From Arctopsyche grandis (lineage: Eukaryota; Arthropoda; Insecta; Trichoptera; Hydropsychidae): a stretch of DNA of 64,000 bases. Positions 51,830 through 62,234 of this stretch are shown here, in pieces; positions within the stretch are counted from its first letter, which is position 1, and the number at the start of each line of letters is the position of its first letter. The notes below the pieces were generated by a model. The model saw only the letters and a list, made by a program, of their open reading frames with translations. It ran no database searches and was not told the DNA's origin. Where the stretch lies: the NCBI RefSeq assembly GCF_051622035.1, contig NC_135355.1, positions 35,879,986 to 35,943,985 on the forward strand. The letters run 5' to 3'. Position numbers and translations under genes: made by a program.

Positions 51830-52497
51830 TGTAGGAATCTCGTCACCGCAATCGAAACATCTATTGCGACGGAGAATACATTTCTCACGCTCAACCATTG
51901 ACGTCATCTCGAGTCGAGAAACTTCCACCCCAACAAATCAATTAGAACGACGCGAAGTCGAAGAACACCTGCATCCATTAACGTGCAGCTGTACAAACAA
52001 CAACTACATTGTAACCCATTGAACAAACATCCAGACTCACTGGAACAAAGGGCGATAAAAACTAAATCGAGTGGAATGACGCCACATATTCGAGAATATT
52101 CCACCCTAACAAATCAAACGGAAAGAACCACATTCCTTGCATCTCTTGCACACGAACCGCATACAGCGGACTACTATATAAACCTGCACAGTGGGCTCAA
52201 CATCAGTCAACAACCAGCAGCAGACCATGCTATATCGACAACCAGTCAGCTAAAAACAGCCGACCAGCAACAGAGCCAGACTCACTCAACCTGCAACAAC
52301 CAACCAATCCAGCCGCTTCGAGAACTTCCAGAACTCAGCCGATTCCAGTCACTTAGTGAACTTCCAGAACATAACCGCTTCAATAACATATTTATACACT
52401 TGTATACCCAAAACTAAATAATAAAAATAAATTATTCAAACAAACACAACAGTGTTTCGTTAGGCTGTGATACGATCAACACTTCCTACCCCCTACA
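51830..52497 (+). mobile_element. Solo LTR (family C) between Vps15 and SPOUT1
   Basis: A 668-bp segment, TGTAGGAATCTCG to ACTTCCTACCCCCTACA, flanked by a perfect 4-bp duplication ATGT (51,826-51,829 and 52,498-52,501). It has a TATA-like ACTATATAAACCTG near 52,170 and AATAAAAATAAA near 52,420, in LTR promoter/polyadenylation order. Two internal segments (TCGAGAAACTTCCACC and TTCGAGAATATTCCACC, then AACAAATCAA) form an imperfect tandem repeat. A 144-codon + strand frame spans 51,983-52,417; I treat it as incidental. Confidence 0.85.
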
Positions 52498-52536
52498 ATG
52501 TAACAAAAATCACGCGCAACAGTACTATTTTCAAAC

Positions 52537-52728
52537 GGTAAACGAATTACTGCGCAACAATCGTTGTCACAAAAATCGCGAATACGGAATATCTGGCACT
52601 CGAGTTCTAATTAGTAAACTTTCTCGTGGTTAGCTTTCGATTAATGGAGTTTTTGGGTGCCAGATGTTCCGTGATCGAGATTTTAGTGACATTCCCGAGA
52701 TCGCTTTTTGCGGAAAAATCATCAAACC
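52537..52728. mobile_element. Long-hairpin family (P2), copy
   Basis: GGTAAACGAATTACTGCGCA to GCGGAAAAATCATCAAACC, with TTTCAAAC directly flanking both ends (8 of an expected 9 bases). The interior has CGCGAATACGGAATATCTGG paired with CCAGATGTTCCGTGATCGAG. Confidence 0.8.
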
Positions 52729-52927
52729 TTTCAAACATGCATATTTTTTTTCACGAAGTAGGCATTAGGGACATTTTTTTAAAACTTTTTCTAGGAAGGG
52801 GGAGGGCAAAATTTGTCTAGTTTGTGGTTGTTTTATATAAAACCATTTTTTAGGAAGCTTATGATCAATGTGACTTGTTGCAATCTTTGTTGGTCTAAGC
52901 ATTTAGTAACAAATAATCTAATTGATT

Positions 52928-53065
52928 AAGAATCATTGTATTTCAAATGACATGAAAGTTCCTGGTGGTAAACGAATTATTTCGCACATTGCCACAATTT
53001 AAGATTCATTGTATTTCAATTGGCATGAAAGTTCCTGGTGGTAAACGAATTATTTCGCACATTAC
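52928..53065. repeat. 70-bp tandem duplication
   Basis: AAGAATCATTGTATTTCAAA through GTGGTAAACGAATTATTTCG is followed by a second, slightly diverged copy (AAGATTCATTGTATTTCAAT). The duplicated unit includes the end of a long-hairpin element. Confidence 0.75.
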
Positions 53066-53395
53066 TACAAAAATCATGAATACATAATATTTGGCTTTTG
53101 AGTTTTCGTAAGTGATGTGGCGGCTCGCTTATACGACATGGTCGAGTTTGGTTGCCTTCCTGCGAGTGGGGACCAACCCGGCTGGGTTCGGAGAGCCACT
53201 ACTCACTCTGTCTTCAGCTGTCATATAATAAACACGTGCATTAACATGCCAGTCGTCTCATTCGTTCATCCTCCATAGTATGATGGTTCGCGTGGATATC
53301 TCTTGATGGATGGAATTTTAGGGTGCCAGATATTCCTCGATTAAGACTTTAAATAACGTGTGCAAGATCGCTTTGTGCGCAATCCAGGGGGCGCA
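53040..53395. mobile_element. Long-hairpin family copy split by a TRIM LTR
   Basis: Left part GGTAAACGAATTATTTCGCA to GAGTTTTCGTAAGT; right part AGTATGATGGTTCGCGTGGA to AAGATCGCTTTGTGCGCAAT. The TRIM solo LTR (53,112-53,278) sits between. The right terminus is degenerate. Confidence 0.65.
53112..53278 (-). mobile_element. Solo LTR of the TRIM
   Basis: Reverse copy of the TRIM terminal repeat at 23,162-23,321: on the minus strand TGGAGGATGAACGAATGAGA to GAGCCGCCACA. It includes a few differences (GGTCCCCACTCGCAGG in place of GGTTCCCACTCGCAGG). The exact duplication is ambiguous by 1-3 bases. Confidence 0.8.
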
Positions 53396-53849
53396 AAAAC
53401 CCTTCCCTAAATTTCTAAATTATGTCTCTGTCAGGTATTAAACATTTTGTGAGAAGATGGTTTGTTTGTGCTCACTTTTAGATGATTTTTATAACCTGTT
53501 TTATTTTTAGTTTGGGATTAGATCGTTAATAATAAGATATTCATAACAAAATCAGCAGTTTCAATAAGAAAAAAAAACAGATCAAAATAAAATGAGAGAG
53601 TACTCCCTGTTTGAAAAAAGTTACCGCCAAACACCACGATAAATATTTATAAATATACGTAGAAGTAGAAAATCATTCTACTTCAATGGTTATATATTAA
53701 TAGGTATAGCATTTCTCCCACCTACTTGTCTACTTTTAAAATTTCTTTTCGTTTGTATATGAATTTTAATGGCCATAATATATATGCTTTAGATTGCACG
53801 CCTTGTTTTGACGTTTCGAATACACGTGCTTTTGACTTGCCCACTAGCC
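53396..53849. other. SPOUT1 upstream region
   Basis: AT-rich, with a splice-acceptor-like TGCTTTAG at 53,785-53,792 shortly before the coding start. No mobile element is recognised. Confidence 0.4.
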
Positions 53850-55238
53850 ATGGCTAGCGCCGTTCCAGATGGTTTTAAATCATGGAAAGACTATTCCCTA
53901 CACAAAAAATCCGTCAAACGACAATGGAACGAAGAAAAAATAATAAAAAAGATGAAGCGGGCGGAAACTGAAGCAGAAAAGGCAACCGAAGCAGCCAAAG
54001 AGGCGGAAAACTTCTCAAAAGTACGTAGTGTATCGACTATTAGTATCGCCGTTCCCGGCTCCATATTAGAAAACGCCCAATCGCCAGAATTACGAGCCTA
54101 TTTAGCCGGTCAGATAGCGAGAGCCGCTTGTATATTCAGCGTAGATGAAGTCGTCATCTACGACGACGTTGGCGATAAAATGGACGCCAAAAAGTCCCAA
54201 ATAGACGACATCGAAGGTACCAAAGTCGCTCGAAGGAGCTCCGTCCAACTAGCGAGAATCTTACAGTACTTGGAATGTCCGCAATATTTGAGAAAATTCT
54301 TCTTCCCCATTCATCCAGACTTGAAATACGCCGGCATATTAAATCCTTTAGACGCACCACATCATCTCAGACTCCAAAATGAATTCCACTTCAGGTTGAT
54401 AATCAATATAGATTTACTCCAATTTGCTATTATAACAATACGAGTCTTACCATGAATAAATCTTATATTATTTCAGAGAAGGAGTTGTACTAAACAAGAA
54501 CGTTAAACCAGGCAAAGGATCCCATGTAAATGTGGGTTTGTTAAAAGATGTCAGTATTGATAAATTACTCGCACCTGGATTGAGAGTAACAGTGAGAATG
54601 CTTCCTGATGCAGAGACGAAAAAAAGATTCAGCGGTAAAGTTGAAAGCCTACACATACCCAGAACTGAAACGGGGGTTTATTGGGGCTACGTAGTGCGAA
54701 TTGCAAATACTTTGAGTGAAGTCTTTTCCAAATCGCCATATAAAAATGGGTCAGTTTATTGAAATTATAACAGAGTTGACCGTTTAGTTTTGTACTAATA
54801 TTATAAAAATCATTTTCCAGTTATGACGTCACAATTGGCACATCCGACAGAGGGACGGACATAAACAACATTGAAGACAAGCAAATAAAGTATGATCACG
54901 CGTTGATCTTCTTCGGGGGACTTCAAGGTGTTGAAGCTGCCTTGGAAAACGATGAAAACCTGGCAGTAGACGATCCAAGTTTACTTTTCGATCACTATAT
55001 TAATTCCATGCCGACTCAAGGGTCTAGAACTATTAGGACAGAAGAGGCTATTTTAGTGACGCTATCGGCGTTGCAAAACAAAATGGAACAAATTCATAAA
55101 GCTAAAAACTTCGAGCTGTCGGATCAAATAGCTCAAAGTTGTAGCATTCCAATGAACGCAAAATTTAATGCGAGCGTACATTCAAAAGCTACGGATGAGT
55201 CCATGCAAGTCGGTGAAGATATGAATAGATTTGATTGA
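53850..55238 (+). CDS. SPOUT1: SPOUT-family RNA methyltransferase (SPOUT1/C9orf114 homologue)
   Basis: Three exons, 53,850-54,394, 54,477-54,749 and 54,821-55,238, 411 residues (the human protein has 376). The start is the first in-frame ATG in an ideal context (GCCATGG); the frame is open upstream but has no ATG. After a basic N-terminal coiled coil (about residues 20-60, many Glu/Lys/Ala) come TISIAVPGSILENAQSPELR, a BARLAARA-type middle ending RKFFFPIHPDLKYAGILNPL, a barrel-like insert (VNVGLLKDVSIDKLLAPGLR) and the C-terminal knot region YDVTIGTSDRG, ALIFFGG and GSRTIRTEEAI. SPOUT enzymes use S-adenosylmethionine; the human protein is also reported at kinetochores/spindles. The ends of the protein after NKMEQIH are less conserved. 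It is divergent from Vps15 and convergent with Rpe. Confidence 0.9.
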
Positions 55239-55777
55239 ACGATACTTATTATTTAATTTAATAGAATGAATTTATATATGTATGGATGGTTAAGATTATG
55301 AATATATTTTGTGTCAGTATAAAAGTCTTATGATTCTTTCAGTACTAAACATATATGATTCTGTAAATTTGTCCATTGGTTTCACAAAGTTGCTGCAGTT
55401 AAAATATTTCAACAAACTTTAGAACCTTCTTGCAAAAGTTTGTCTAAGTTATATAATTGATCTCATTCAAACAAATATATGCGTAACAATTACAATTAAG
55501 GATTGCATTACTAGTAAATCGCACAAATTTCGCCATCGGTAATTATTTTATTGTGCATTAAGTTCATATACAGGCATAATATTGCATTAAAAATTGACGA
55601 AAATGGCGTATTCTGGATTAGGTAGTCTGGAATTTGGTTATATTCAGTATTAAATGTCCAAAATGACTAAAATTTTGAGTGAGATGTAGTTTTTAATCGA
55701 AACAGCATTTTTTTGCGACTGGCAGCACCGCTTTCTTGATTCGCGCCGCTCACTATAATGCGAATAGTGGTAACAGT
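55239..55777. other. SPOUT1 3' flank
   Basis: AT-rich 3' UTR and spacer. No canonical AATAAA within 150 bases of the stop; no element recognised. Confidence 0.4.
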
Positions 55778-55939
55778 GGTTTGGTGATTATTGGTCACAA
55801 AGTCACTAAAATCTCTATAACGGAACATCTGGCAGCCGAAAAGTCCATCATACTAACGAGAACTTGCTAAATATTGTGTATTCGCGATTTTCATCGCAAA
55901 AATTGTCTTTATGACCACTGCAATGTGACGAATAATTAC
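55778..55939. mobile_element. Long-hairpin family (P2), perfect 9-bp duplication
   Basis: A 162-bp element, GGTTTGGTGATTATTGGTCA to GACGAATAATTACC, flanked by a perfect GGTAACAGT (55,769-55,777 and 55,940-55,948). It is nearly the same as 33,594-33,797 without part of the middle. Confidence 0.88.
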
Positions 55940-56029
55940 CGGTAACAGTAGTAAGTAGTATGTAACGAATATGAGCTTTCTGTCACTTTGACAGTTCTCT
56001 TGTAGCACCATTAAGTGGCTACACTAATG

Positions 56030-56145
56030 TACGCTTTAGAGTGGCAACACAGACCCAGACGCTAGTGAGCCTCTGGAGCTTAGCCAGTCTACTCCTCCAA
56101 AGTCGAGCAACTAGCTCCTTCGCCTTGTACATAAAATAATAGGTT
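56030..56145 (+). mobile_element. LTR family E fragment
   Basis: AGACGCTAGTGAGCCTCTGG and CAGTCTACTCCTCCAAAGTC match the ends of 44,805-45,140 and 48,365-48,545. Confidence 0.5.
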
Positions 56146-56882
56146 TGCATACTGAAGAAAACTTCTTAAAAACACAAACGTGTTACCATAGGCCAGGACA
56201 TTGGTCTACCTCGTTCAATCTACTTGCTCAAGACTGGTTTTCTCAACTTTTTCGGTGTATTTCGTCGTCGAGTTTGTATATATATTATAATACAAAACGC
56301 ATACGAAAATGTTTTAAATAGTGAAATACTTATTTTACGAGATAAACATTATATTAAAAAATATATATGTAGTAGAATTGATTTTTAAACTTTTTTTTTT
56401 AATATGTCTTGTATATGTGTACAAAAAATATTTGTGTACAATATACAAAAACGAGTCTCGAGATATTGCAAGTTGGTAGAATGGAGCGCACCTAAAGGAC
56501 TTTAGGTATATTTATATGACATTCACCTGAGATTTCTTTTTTATTATATACAGTTCAATCTAGGTTAACTTTTTTAGAAAAAGTAACCACATACAGTTAT
56601 CTAATATACAGTAATGAAATAAATTATCTATATTAAATTCAATAAATGATCGAAATTTGATGGTAAACTGCAATACATCGGATAAAACATAATTATAAAA
56701 TAAAAGTCGAAATTTTCAATAAAATTTAATAAATTTAGATCCTGTTACACTGATCGATATCACAGCAAAGAGGAATTTATTGCTTAGTTTACAACTTTCA
56801 TGCACCAAAAATATATTGATCTACTATACAAAAACATACAAAAATTGACAAATGAACCAGCTTATACGAAAAATATTGCAAT
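56146..56882. other. Rpe 3' flank
   Basis: AT-rich sequence, including the probable Rpe poly(A) signal. No other element recognised. Confidence 0.4.
56776..56781 (-). promoter_or_regulatory. Poly(A) signal for Rpe
   Basis: Minus-strand AATAAA about 102 bases downstream of the Rpe stop codon, within a T-rich 3' UTR. Confidence 0.55.
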
Positions 56883-59800
56883 TTAAACACTGCACTTGTG
56901 TAATGAACTTTCGACCGTATTTTTCAAAAGCGCAATCACATCGGCGGGATCCGGCGAGTTGATCACTGCCGTCCCCGATACGATCACATTAGCACCAGCC
57001 TGAAAAGCGAAAGCAAAAGTTAAACTTACTACGAATAAGATCGATAAGATGAGAATGGATAAACACTCACTTCAGCGCAACAGCTGATGTTGGACGGCCC
57101 GACGCCTCCGTCCACCTCGATGTCCAGCAACGGGTATTGATTCCGAAGCCACTTGACCTTCTCCATCTGGTCGTGCATGAATTTCTGACCGCCGAAACCG
57201 GGCTGGACAGTCATAACCAGTATCAAATCTGCGATTGGAATGTATTCTTCGACGGCTGAAATCGGAGTACCCGGATTCAGCGCCAAACCGACCTGAAAAA
57301 ATCCCAAAATTAGCCACATATTATAAAAACCATGTACAAAATGATGAATTGAATGTCGTTTACCCTCATTCCAGCTTCTCTAACTTTACGGCACACGGCT
57401 TCAATGTCTTTAACAGGCTCTATGTGGAATGTATATTGATTCACGCCAGCATCCGCCATTGCTTCAATCCACTGAAATGTAAATTGTAATAATTTTAATA
57501 AAAATATATACATATACAATATATAAAATTGAAAATATGTTTGTATCCAACAGTTTGAAACAATTACATATTTTGATTTTCATATGAGCCACAGTTCAAT
57601 TATAAAGAAATACCATTTTGATACACTGTCTTTTGTTTTTAAGCCTTGCATAAATTACAATATTTGTATGAAGTTGTTCTTTTTTATGTGCCCTTCCTCT
57701 CAGAACGTCGGCAACTAGACTTCTCATCCGTACCCTGTCCATGGTTGCTCGGATGACGAGGCCGTACCACTGCCGAAGATTCTTTAACCAAGATGTTTTC
57801 CGACTGCGTTGGCCTACGATTCTCCCCTGGATTACTAAGCACCAGAGATCGTATTTCTGGTTACGTATCACATGTCTAAGGTACTCTAATTTGCGCCTTT
57901 TCACATTGTTGAGTACTTTGACATGTTTTTCCCTGATGGGGAAAACACCTCGGCATTGGTTCGACGCGCCATCTATGATATTCTCATCATCCTTTTGTAT
58001 GTCTACATCTCAAAGGCGTGTAGATTTTTACACATGGTATATGTCAGGGTCCATTCTTCTGCCCCATACAGAAGGATGTTAATAATGTAGCATCGTAGAA
58101 GTCTAAGTCGGAGTGCTATGTTGAGACCACGTGTGGTTAGGACATTTTTCATTTTAAAGAATGCAGCTCTTGCTTGCTCCACTTAAACGCGAATTTCCTT
58201 GTTACTTTCACACGTTTCACCCAAATAGCACCCAAGATATCTGAAATTATTGACTCTTTCCCTCATGTTATCAATTTTTACAGAATTATCCGTATTATAA
58301 GTCGACTTGCTGAATATTGTAAGAGTATCCACTGTTTAAGTGCATTCGTGGGTGAAAAATGGAGACCCCCGGATTAGGCTAATGGAACTCAGTATGTGAG
58401 TGCCCAAACAAAGGATATGCTGGAGTTCATTCATAAACAATAGACTCACCAGGGTAGACCTTTACGTGCCTAGATAATAGACACACTATCGGATCAGGGA
58501 AGCTGTGCTATGCAACTTGTCCTTTATAAGGAGGTACACACGGCAGATCATATATTCTGGAGTGAGCGATGGTTTCGTGTGTACCTTCCAAATCGTTGAA
58601 TAAATGCTGTGAAGTGACTTTGGCCTTTCATTTGGATTCTGAAACCCCCCCTACGTAACAATATCATCCACTTTTTTGGTTTTGATATTCAATGTTAGCC
58701 CCGCTTTGGAGCTATGTACAGCAACTGCGTGTAGTGTTGCTTGCAAGTCATTTAACCCTTTGAATGGTGACTAACGCTGATTGGCGTTTTTCTGACAAGT
58801 CCATGGGCCTGCAAAACGCTGATAGGCGTTGTATATTGAGCATGTACAAAGTAAACAAGAATACTACCGGCTAAGCCCTTAAAGGTAGCACTGAAAATTG
58901 GTCTTGTAATCTGTGTCATTCATTTTTCAACGTTTATTAGGACTCGTTTACACCGGAATTTTTGAATTTAAAACCATAGCAGAATTTCCCGATGGAAATT
59001 CCTAACTGCCGAATATTTTAGATTCCGAGCATTACATTTTAACAACAATGAAGAAGTTGGAACTATCATAGTTACGGAAAAATACATTCATTAATATACT
59101 GTTTTTGTTTATTTTATATTATTGCAAGATATATTAGAGTCTAAATACACCTTTACAAAACTTGAAATCCACAGCGGTAGTTATCTAGGGTTTGTTTGGA
59201 TTAGCTACACTTTTTATACCGGCTCTATTGGATTTTTTAAAATAATTCTAGTTGTAAATGTTGGCGAAATTTTCAGCGTGGTGGGTTTTCAACAGAAAAG
59301 ACGTCAGCATTCAAAGGGTTAGAGTAGTACAGTGTCATCCGTATTTAGGGTTGCCAGATGATAATTTGATAAAGGGGGGGCAGATGGGTCTAAAAACGAG
59401 GACATTTAGAAATTAAACAATTTTTTAATATTATTTTACTTTATTTTAATCATATTTAGCTGAGCTGCCAATTTTGGAAAGAAGTTCTTGGTTTTTTAAC
59501 AAATACTTATAAAAATCTTCACATGTCATATTTTTAAAGTTGTATTGAGTAAGAATTAAAGATTTAACTGTCTGCACACTTAGTCTATTCCTCTCATTGC
59601 TCCACTGATTATTAATCAGTGAAAAAACTCTTTCCACATTTGCGTTATGTGCGCTTATACAAAAATAAAACTCGCAGATTTTGAGCAGTTCTGAGAAACA
59701 TTCAATGTTTTTAACACTTTTGAAGTAAACTGTCCACTGCTCGTGCAACTTCAAATCATAATATGCTTCATCTTCATCTGATTTTGATTTAAGAAATGAA

Positions 59801-61981
59801 ATCAAGTTACAAAATTGATCGCGTAGCTGAACATCGTCAATCTCTACACCTTTGATGCTCAAGAACTCAATGCATGAAACTAAATCATCATTTTCTTATT
59901 ATATTTCTTTTATTACCAACAAAGCATTTAAATCTCTTGGATTCCTACTCCGCTCTACAAAACCCTTTAATGATCCTTATGTACTAAAATTACTTTATTT
60001 TTCCTTTGTAAGGTCTCACCTTGAATTTGCCTCAATTATCTGGTCACCTTTTTATTTATCCCATATTAATTGTATTGAGAAAGTTCAACTTAAATTTATT
60101 AAATCCTTACGCTACCTTTTTCCTACCTATACCCATTCTACTGTTTCCGACATTTTAAAAATCCTTTCTTTTAACAATCTTTCTGTCAGGCGACGACATA
60201 CTGATGCTATATTCTTCTTTAAGCTCATAAATAGCTCGGACGTTAAGCTTCTGCTTACCGTCAAGAAGGTGCCGGGTTCTATCCCTGAATGAAAATGAAT
60301 TTTTCAGAGTATGCTGTTGGTCAGACCTGGATTTGTGACTCCAGGTTGATCGTTTCCTATCAGAGTTTGCCAATTTTCTCTGATTTCATTGTTGAAACGG
60401 TTCCCGGAAAAAAAATTGGCTAAAAATCCTTTCTACCTACTATGTCACCACTATTTGAAATTTGATGGATGTACAATAAAAATTTATGTACAATTCATAG
60501 ATGTCCCGTTAATTTGCGAGTTTTTTCAGTGTCTCGCAATTCAACGACTTATAATAAAAAAATGCTGCATTTGTATTTGTAATTGGCCAGGAAGGCGCAT
60601 TGGGATTTTCCTGTAAGGCCTTCCTGGTATTTAAAAAAAAAAATAAAATAAAATGGTTTCCTTGATTGTTCTGATTTACTGAATAAGGTTAATTTCAGAA
60701 TCCCAGTTCGATACTCTAGACGCGTTGCACTCTTTTCACTTGATCCTTTCAATACTAATTCCCAAAAATATTTTTATCTGCAGCGCGTTTATCGTATGTT
60801 TAACGGAGAGCTGAATGAGGTTGATCTATTTGGTATTTCCCTACATCAATTCAGGTCTAACATCAAAAGAATCTTGACCGATTGATTCATTTCTTCTCCT
60901 ATTCTATTTTTCCAATATTTCCAATATTTTTATACTTTAGTTTAGTTATGTAATGTGCTATTTAATCATATTATAAATTTCATTATTTTCCTTTTCATTT
61001 GTTTATTTTGTATTTACCTTTTTCATTTGTTTTATATTTGTAAATTTCAATTTCTTCTTATATTCTATTTTATAACCTTTTCCAAATATTTTAATACTAT
61101 AGTTTGATTATGCAATGTTCTACATATTTTGTCATGCCTTTATTCTTTACTTTTTAATTTGTTTTCCTCATATTTATCTTTTTCATTTTTGTAAAAATCT
61201 ATTATTGGACTCGGATGTTACATATATTATTTATTTACTATTTGTTTTTTTATACATATCTATGTACAACCTGTCTGTTGATTTTTCAATTAATAAAATA
61301 AAATGCCCTGCCCCCCTTTTCGCCTCCCGTCAGATGTTTAGCAAAAAGGAGGACTTACAGTAGGTAAGGGAGGACAAAACATGGAAAAGGAGGACATGTC
61401 CTCCTTTTGGATACCATCTGGCAACCCTATCCGTATACCGTTGATTGTGATTCGGGAATCCATGTCTTCAGCGATAATAACAATAGCGGTGTATTAAATT
61501 GCAGTGCGTAAAAAAAAGTCAAGTTGGTGAACTTGTCTAGTACGATTCTGGTAAGATTACAATAGCAATACAAAGTGAAACGGTTACAATTTAGGCATAC
61601 GGTTTGTTCGTTCGTTACAATTTAGGTATAGGGTTTGTTTGTGCAATCCGAACACGTGGTTGTGGAGGGGGTCGAGGTTGGTAGTGGTGTGGTAGTGGTG
61701 TGGTAGTGGTATGAGAGTAGTGAGTGCGAGTGTGTGTGCGCTGTTACCTGTTCCGGGTTGGAGACCATCATGTGGGTCTCGAAGAGGGCGTGGGGGGTGT
61801 TGTTGCGCAGACACTTGACGAAGGGCGGGCCGAAGGTGAGGTTGGGCACGAAGTGGCCGTCCATGACGTCGAGGTGCAGGAAGTCGGCGCCCGCAGCCAC
61901 CAGCCGGCTCACTTCGCCCGCCGCCATCGACAGGTCTGCGTTCAGCACGGAAGGCCCGATCTGGCACCGGAGCCCGCTCAT
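56883..61981 (-). CDS. Rpe: Ribulose-phosphate 3-epimerase
   Basis: Four coding exons on the minus strand, 61,981-61,748, 57,471-57,364, 57,292-57,071 and 56,999-56,883, all in phase 0, giving 226 residues (the human protein has 228). It interconverts ribulose 5-phosphate and xylulose 5-phosphate in the pentose phosphate pathway, in a TIM barrel with a bound metal. Metal and catalytic positions are visible: His36 and Asp38 in FLHLDVMDGHFVPN, His70 in ETHMMV, and Asp175 in EVDGGVGPSN. The phosphate loop follows (GANVIVSGTAVI), as does VQPGFGGQKF. Exon 1 is markedly GC-rich against its surroundings, resembling a CpG-rich promoter-exon. Intron 1 is 4.3 kb and packed with mobile elements; introns 2 and 3 are 71 and 71 bp. 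The start ATG is the only one giving the usual N-terminus. Confidence 0.95.
57595..58370 (-). pseudogene. Second RTE-type LINE fragment, decayed
   Basis: In Rpe intron 1, minus strand, broken frames in order: NNFRYLGCYLGETCESNKEI, VEQARAAFFKMKNVLTTRGL, LRLRLLRCYIINILLYGAE, TMCKNLHAFEM, KRRKLEYLRHVIRNQKYDL and SWLKNLRQWYGL. This is the C-terminal region of an RTE-group reverse transcriptase, of a different lineage from the intact copy at 25,603. Stops and frameshifts throughout. Confidence 0.8.
58480..58676 (+). mobile_element. LTR family A-like fragment
   Basis: CTTGTCCTTTATAAGGAGGT (TATA-like), then AATAAATGCTGTGAAGTGAC and TTGGCCTTTCATTTGGATTC to CCCCCCTACGTAACA, the same order of motifs as other family A LTRs but strongly diverged at the 5' side. 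Confidence 0.6.
58756..59318. mobile_element. piggyBac-like MITE, copy B
   Basis: CCCTTTGAATGGTGACTAAC to GTCAGCATTCAAAGGG, with TTAA at the left (58,752-58,755) and the mutated TTAG at the right (59,319-59,322). Homologous to copy A at 36,215 but without the nested 82-bp element, whose site here is a single TTAA (59,091-59,094). In Rpe intron 1. Confidence 0.82.
59446..59862 (-). pseudogene. hAT transposase, C-terminal part
   Basis: A 138-codon frame ending in a hAT dimerisation domain: ISAHNANVERVFSLINNQWS, then RNRLSVQTVKSLILTQYNF. The upstream (N-terminal) part is cut off where the LINE inserted, so only the 3' end of the gene remains. Confidence 0.85.
59863..61302 (+). pseudogene. 5'-truncated LINE, interrupted by a SINE
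   Basis: Frame from 59,863: AFKSLGFLLRSTKPF, LLYFSFVRSHLEFASIIWSP and VQLKFIKSLRYLFPTYTHST to about 60,250. After the SINE it resumes at about 60,657 with VRYSRRVALFSLDPF and FNGELNEVDLFGIS to a stop at 60,885. A T-rich 3' UTR follows to an AATAAAATAAAAT tail. Only the reverse transcriptase C-terminus is present. Confidence 0.78.
60256..60653 (+). mobile_element. tRNA-headed SINE, type B tail
   Basis: GGTGCCGGGTTCTATCCC (box B-like), TTGGTCAGACCTGGATTTG, CAGGTTGATCGTTTCCTATC, TTCATTGTTGAAACGGTTCC and the type B hairpin tail (CCAGGAAGGCGCATTGGG with AGGCCTTCCTGG), ending in AAAATAAAATAAAAT. It splits the LINE reading frame. Confidence 0.75.
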
Positions 61982-62234
61982 CCTCGCTTCCTCACAGAGC
62001 CCGGCGCGAACACTCCTCGACCGAGCGCACCGACCCACTGACCGCTATTGCACTGGTCGGGGCTCAAACACTTGTTGCCGCCGTCACTGCTCACAGCCAC
62101 TGCCGTAACCTCTCTATACACGACCATTGTTCCGTACGTCATCGTTGCTTTTCAATTCGTTCGAAAGCAATGATGACAGTGGCGTAGCTACCGCGTTCGC
62201 AGACCCCACAAAGCGGCGCGCCTTTTTCACGCAT

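Larger units (their letters stand above)
59345..61428. mobile_element. hAT transposon with nested LINE and SINE
   Basis: TTAGGGTTGCCAGATG at the left, CATCTGGCAACCCT at the right, and a perfect 8-bp duplication ATCCGTAT (59,337-59,344 and 61,429-61,436). It keeps the C-terminal part of a transposase on the minus strand. A LINE (about 59,863-61,302) inserted into it, and a SINE (60,256-60,653) inserted into the LINE. Confidence 0.83.

Noticed and set aside
51983-52417. A 144-codon open frame
   Set aside because: It lies wholly within a solo LTR, crosses its TATA-like box, and has no recognisable domain.
54468-54656. Minus-strand frame opposite SPOUT1 exon 2
   Set aside because: Shadow of a strongly conserved coding exon on the other strand.
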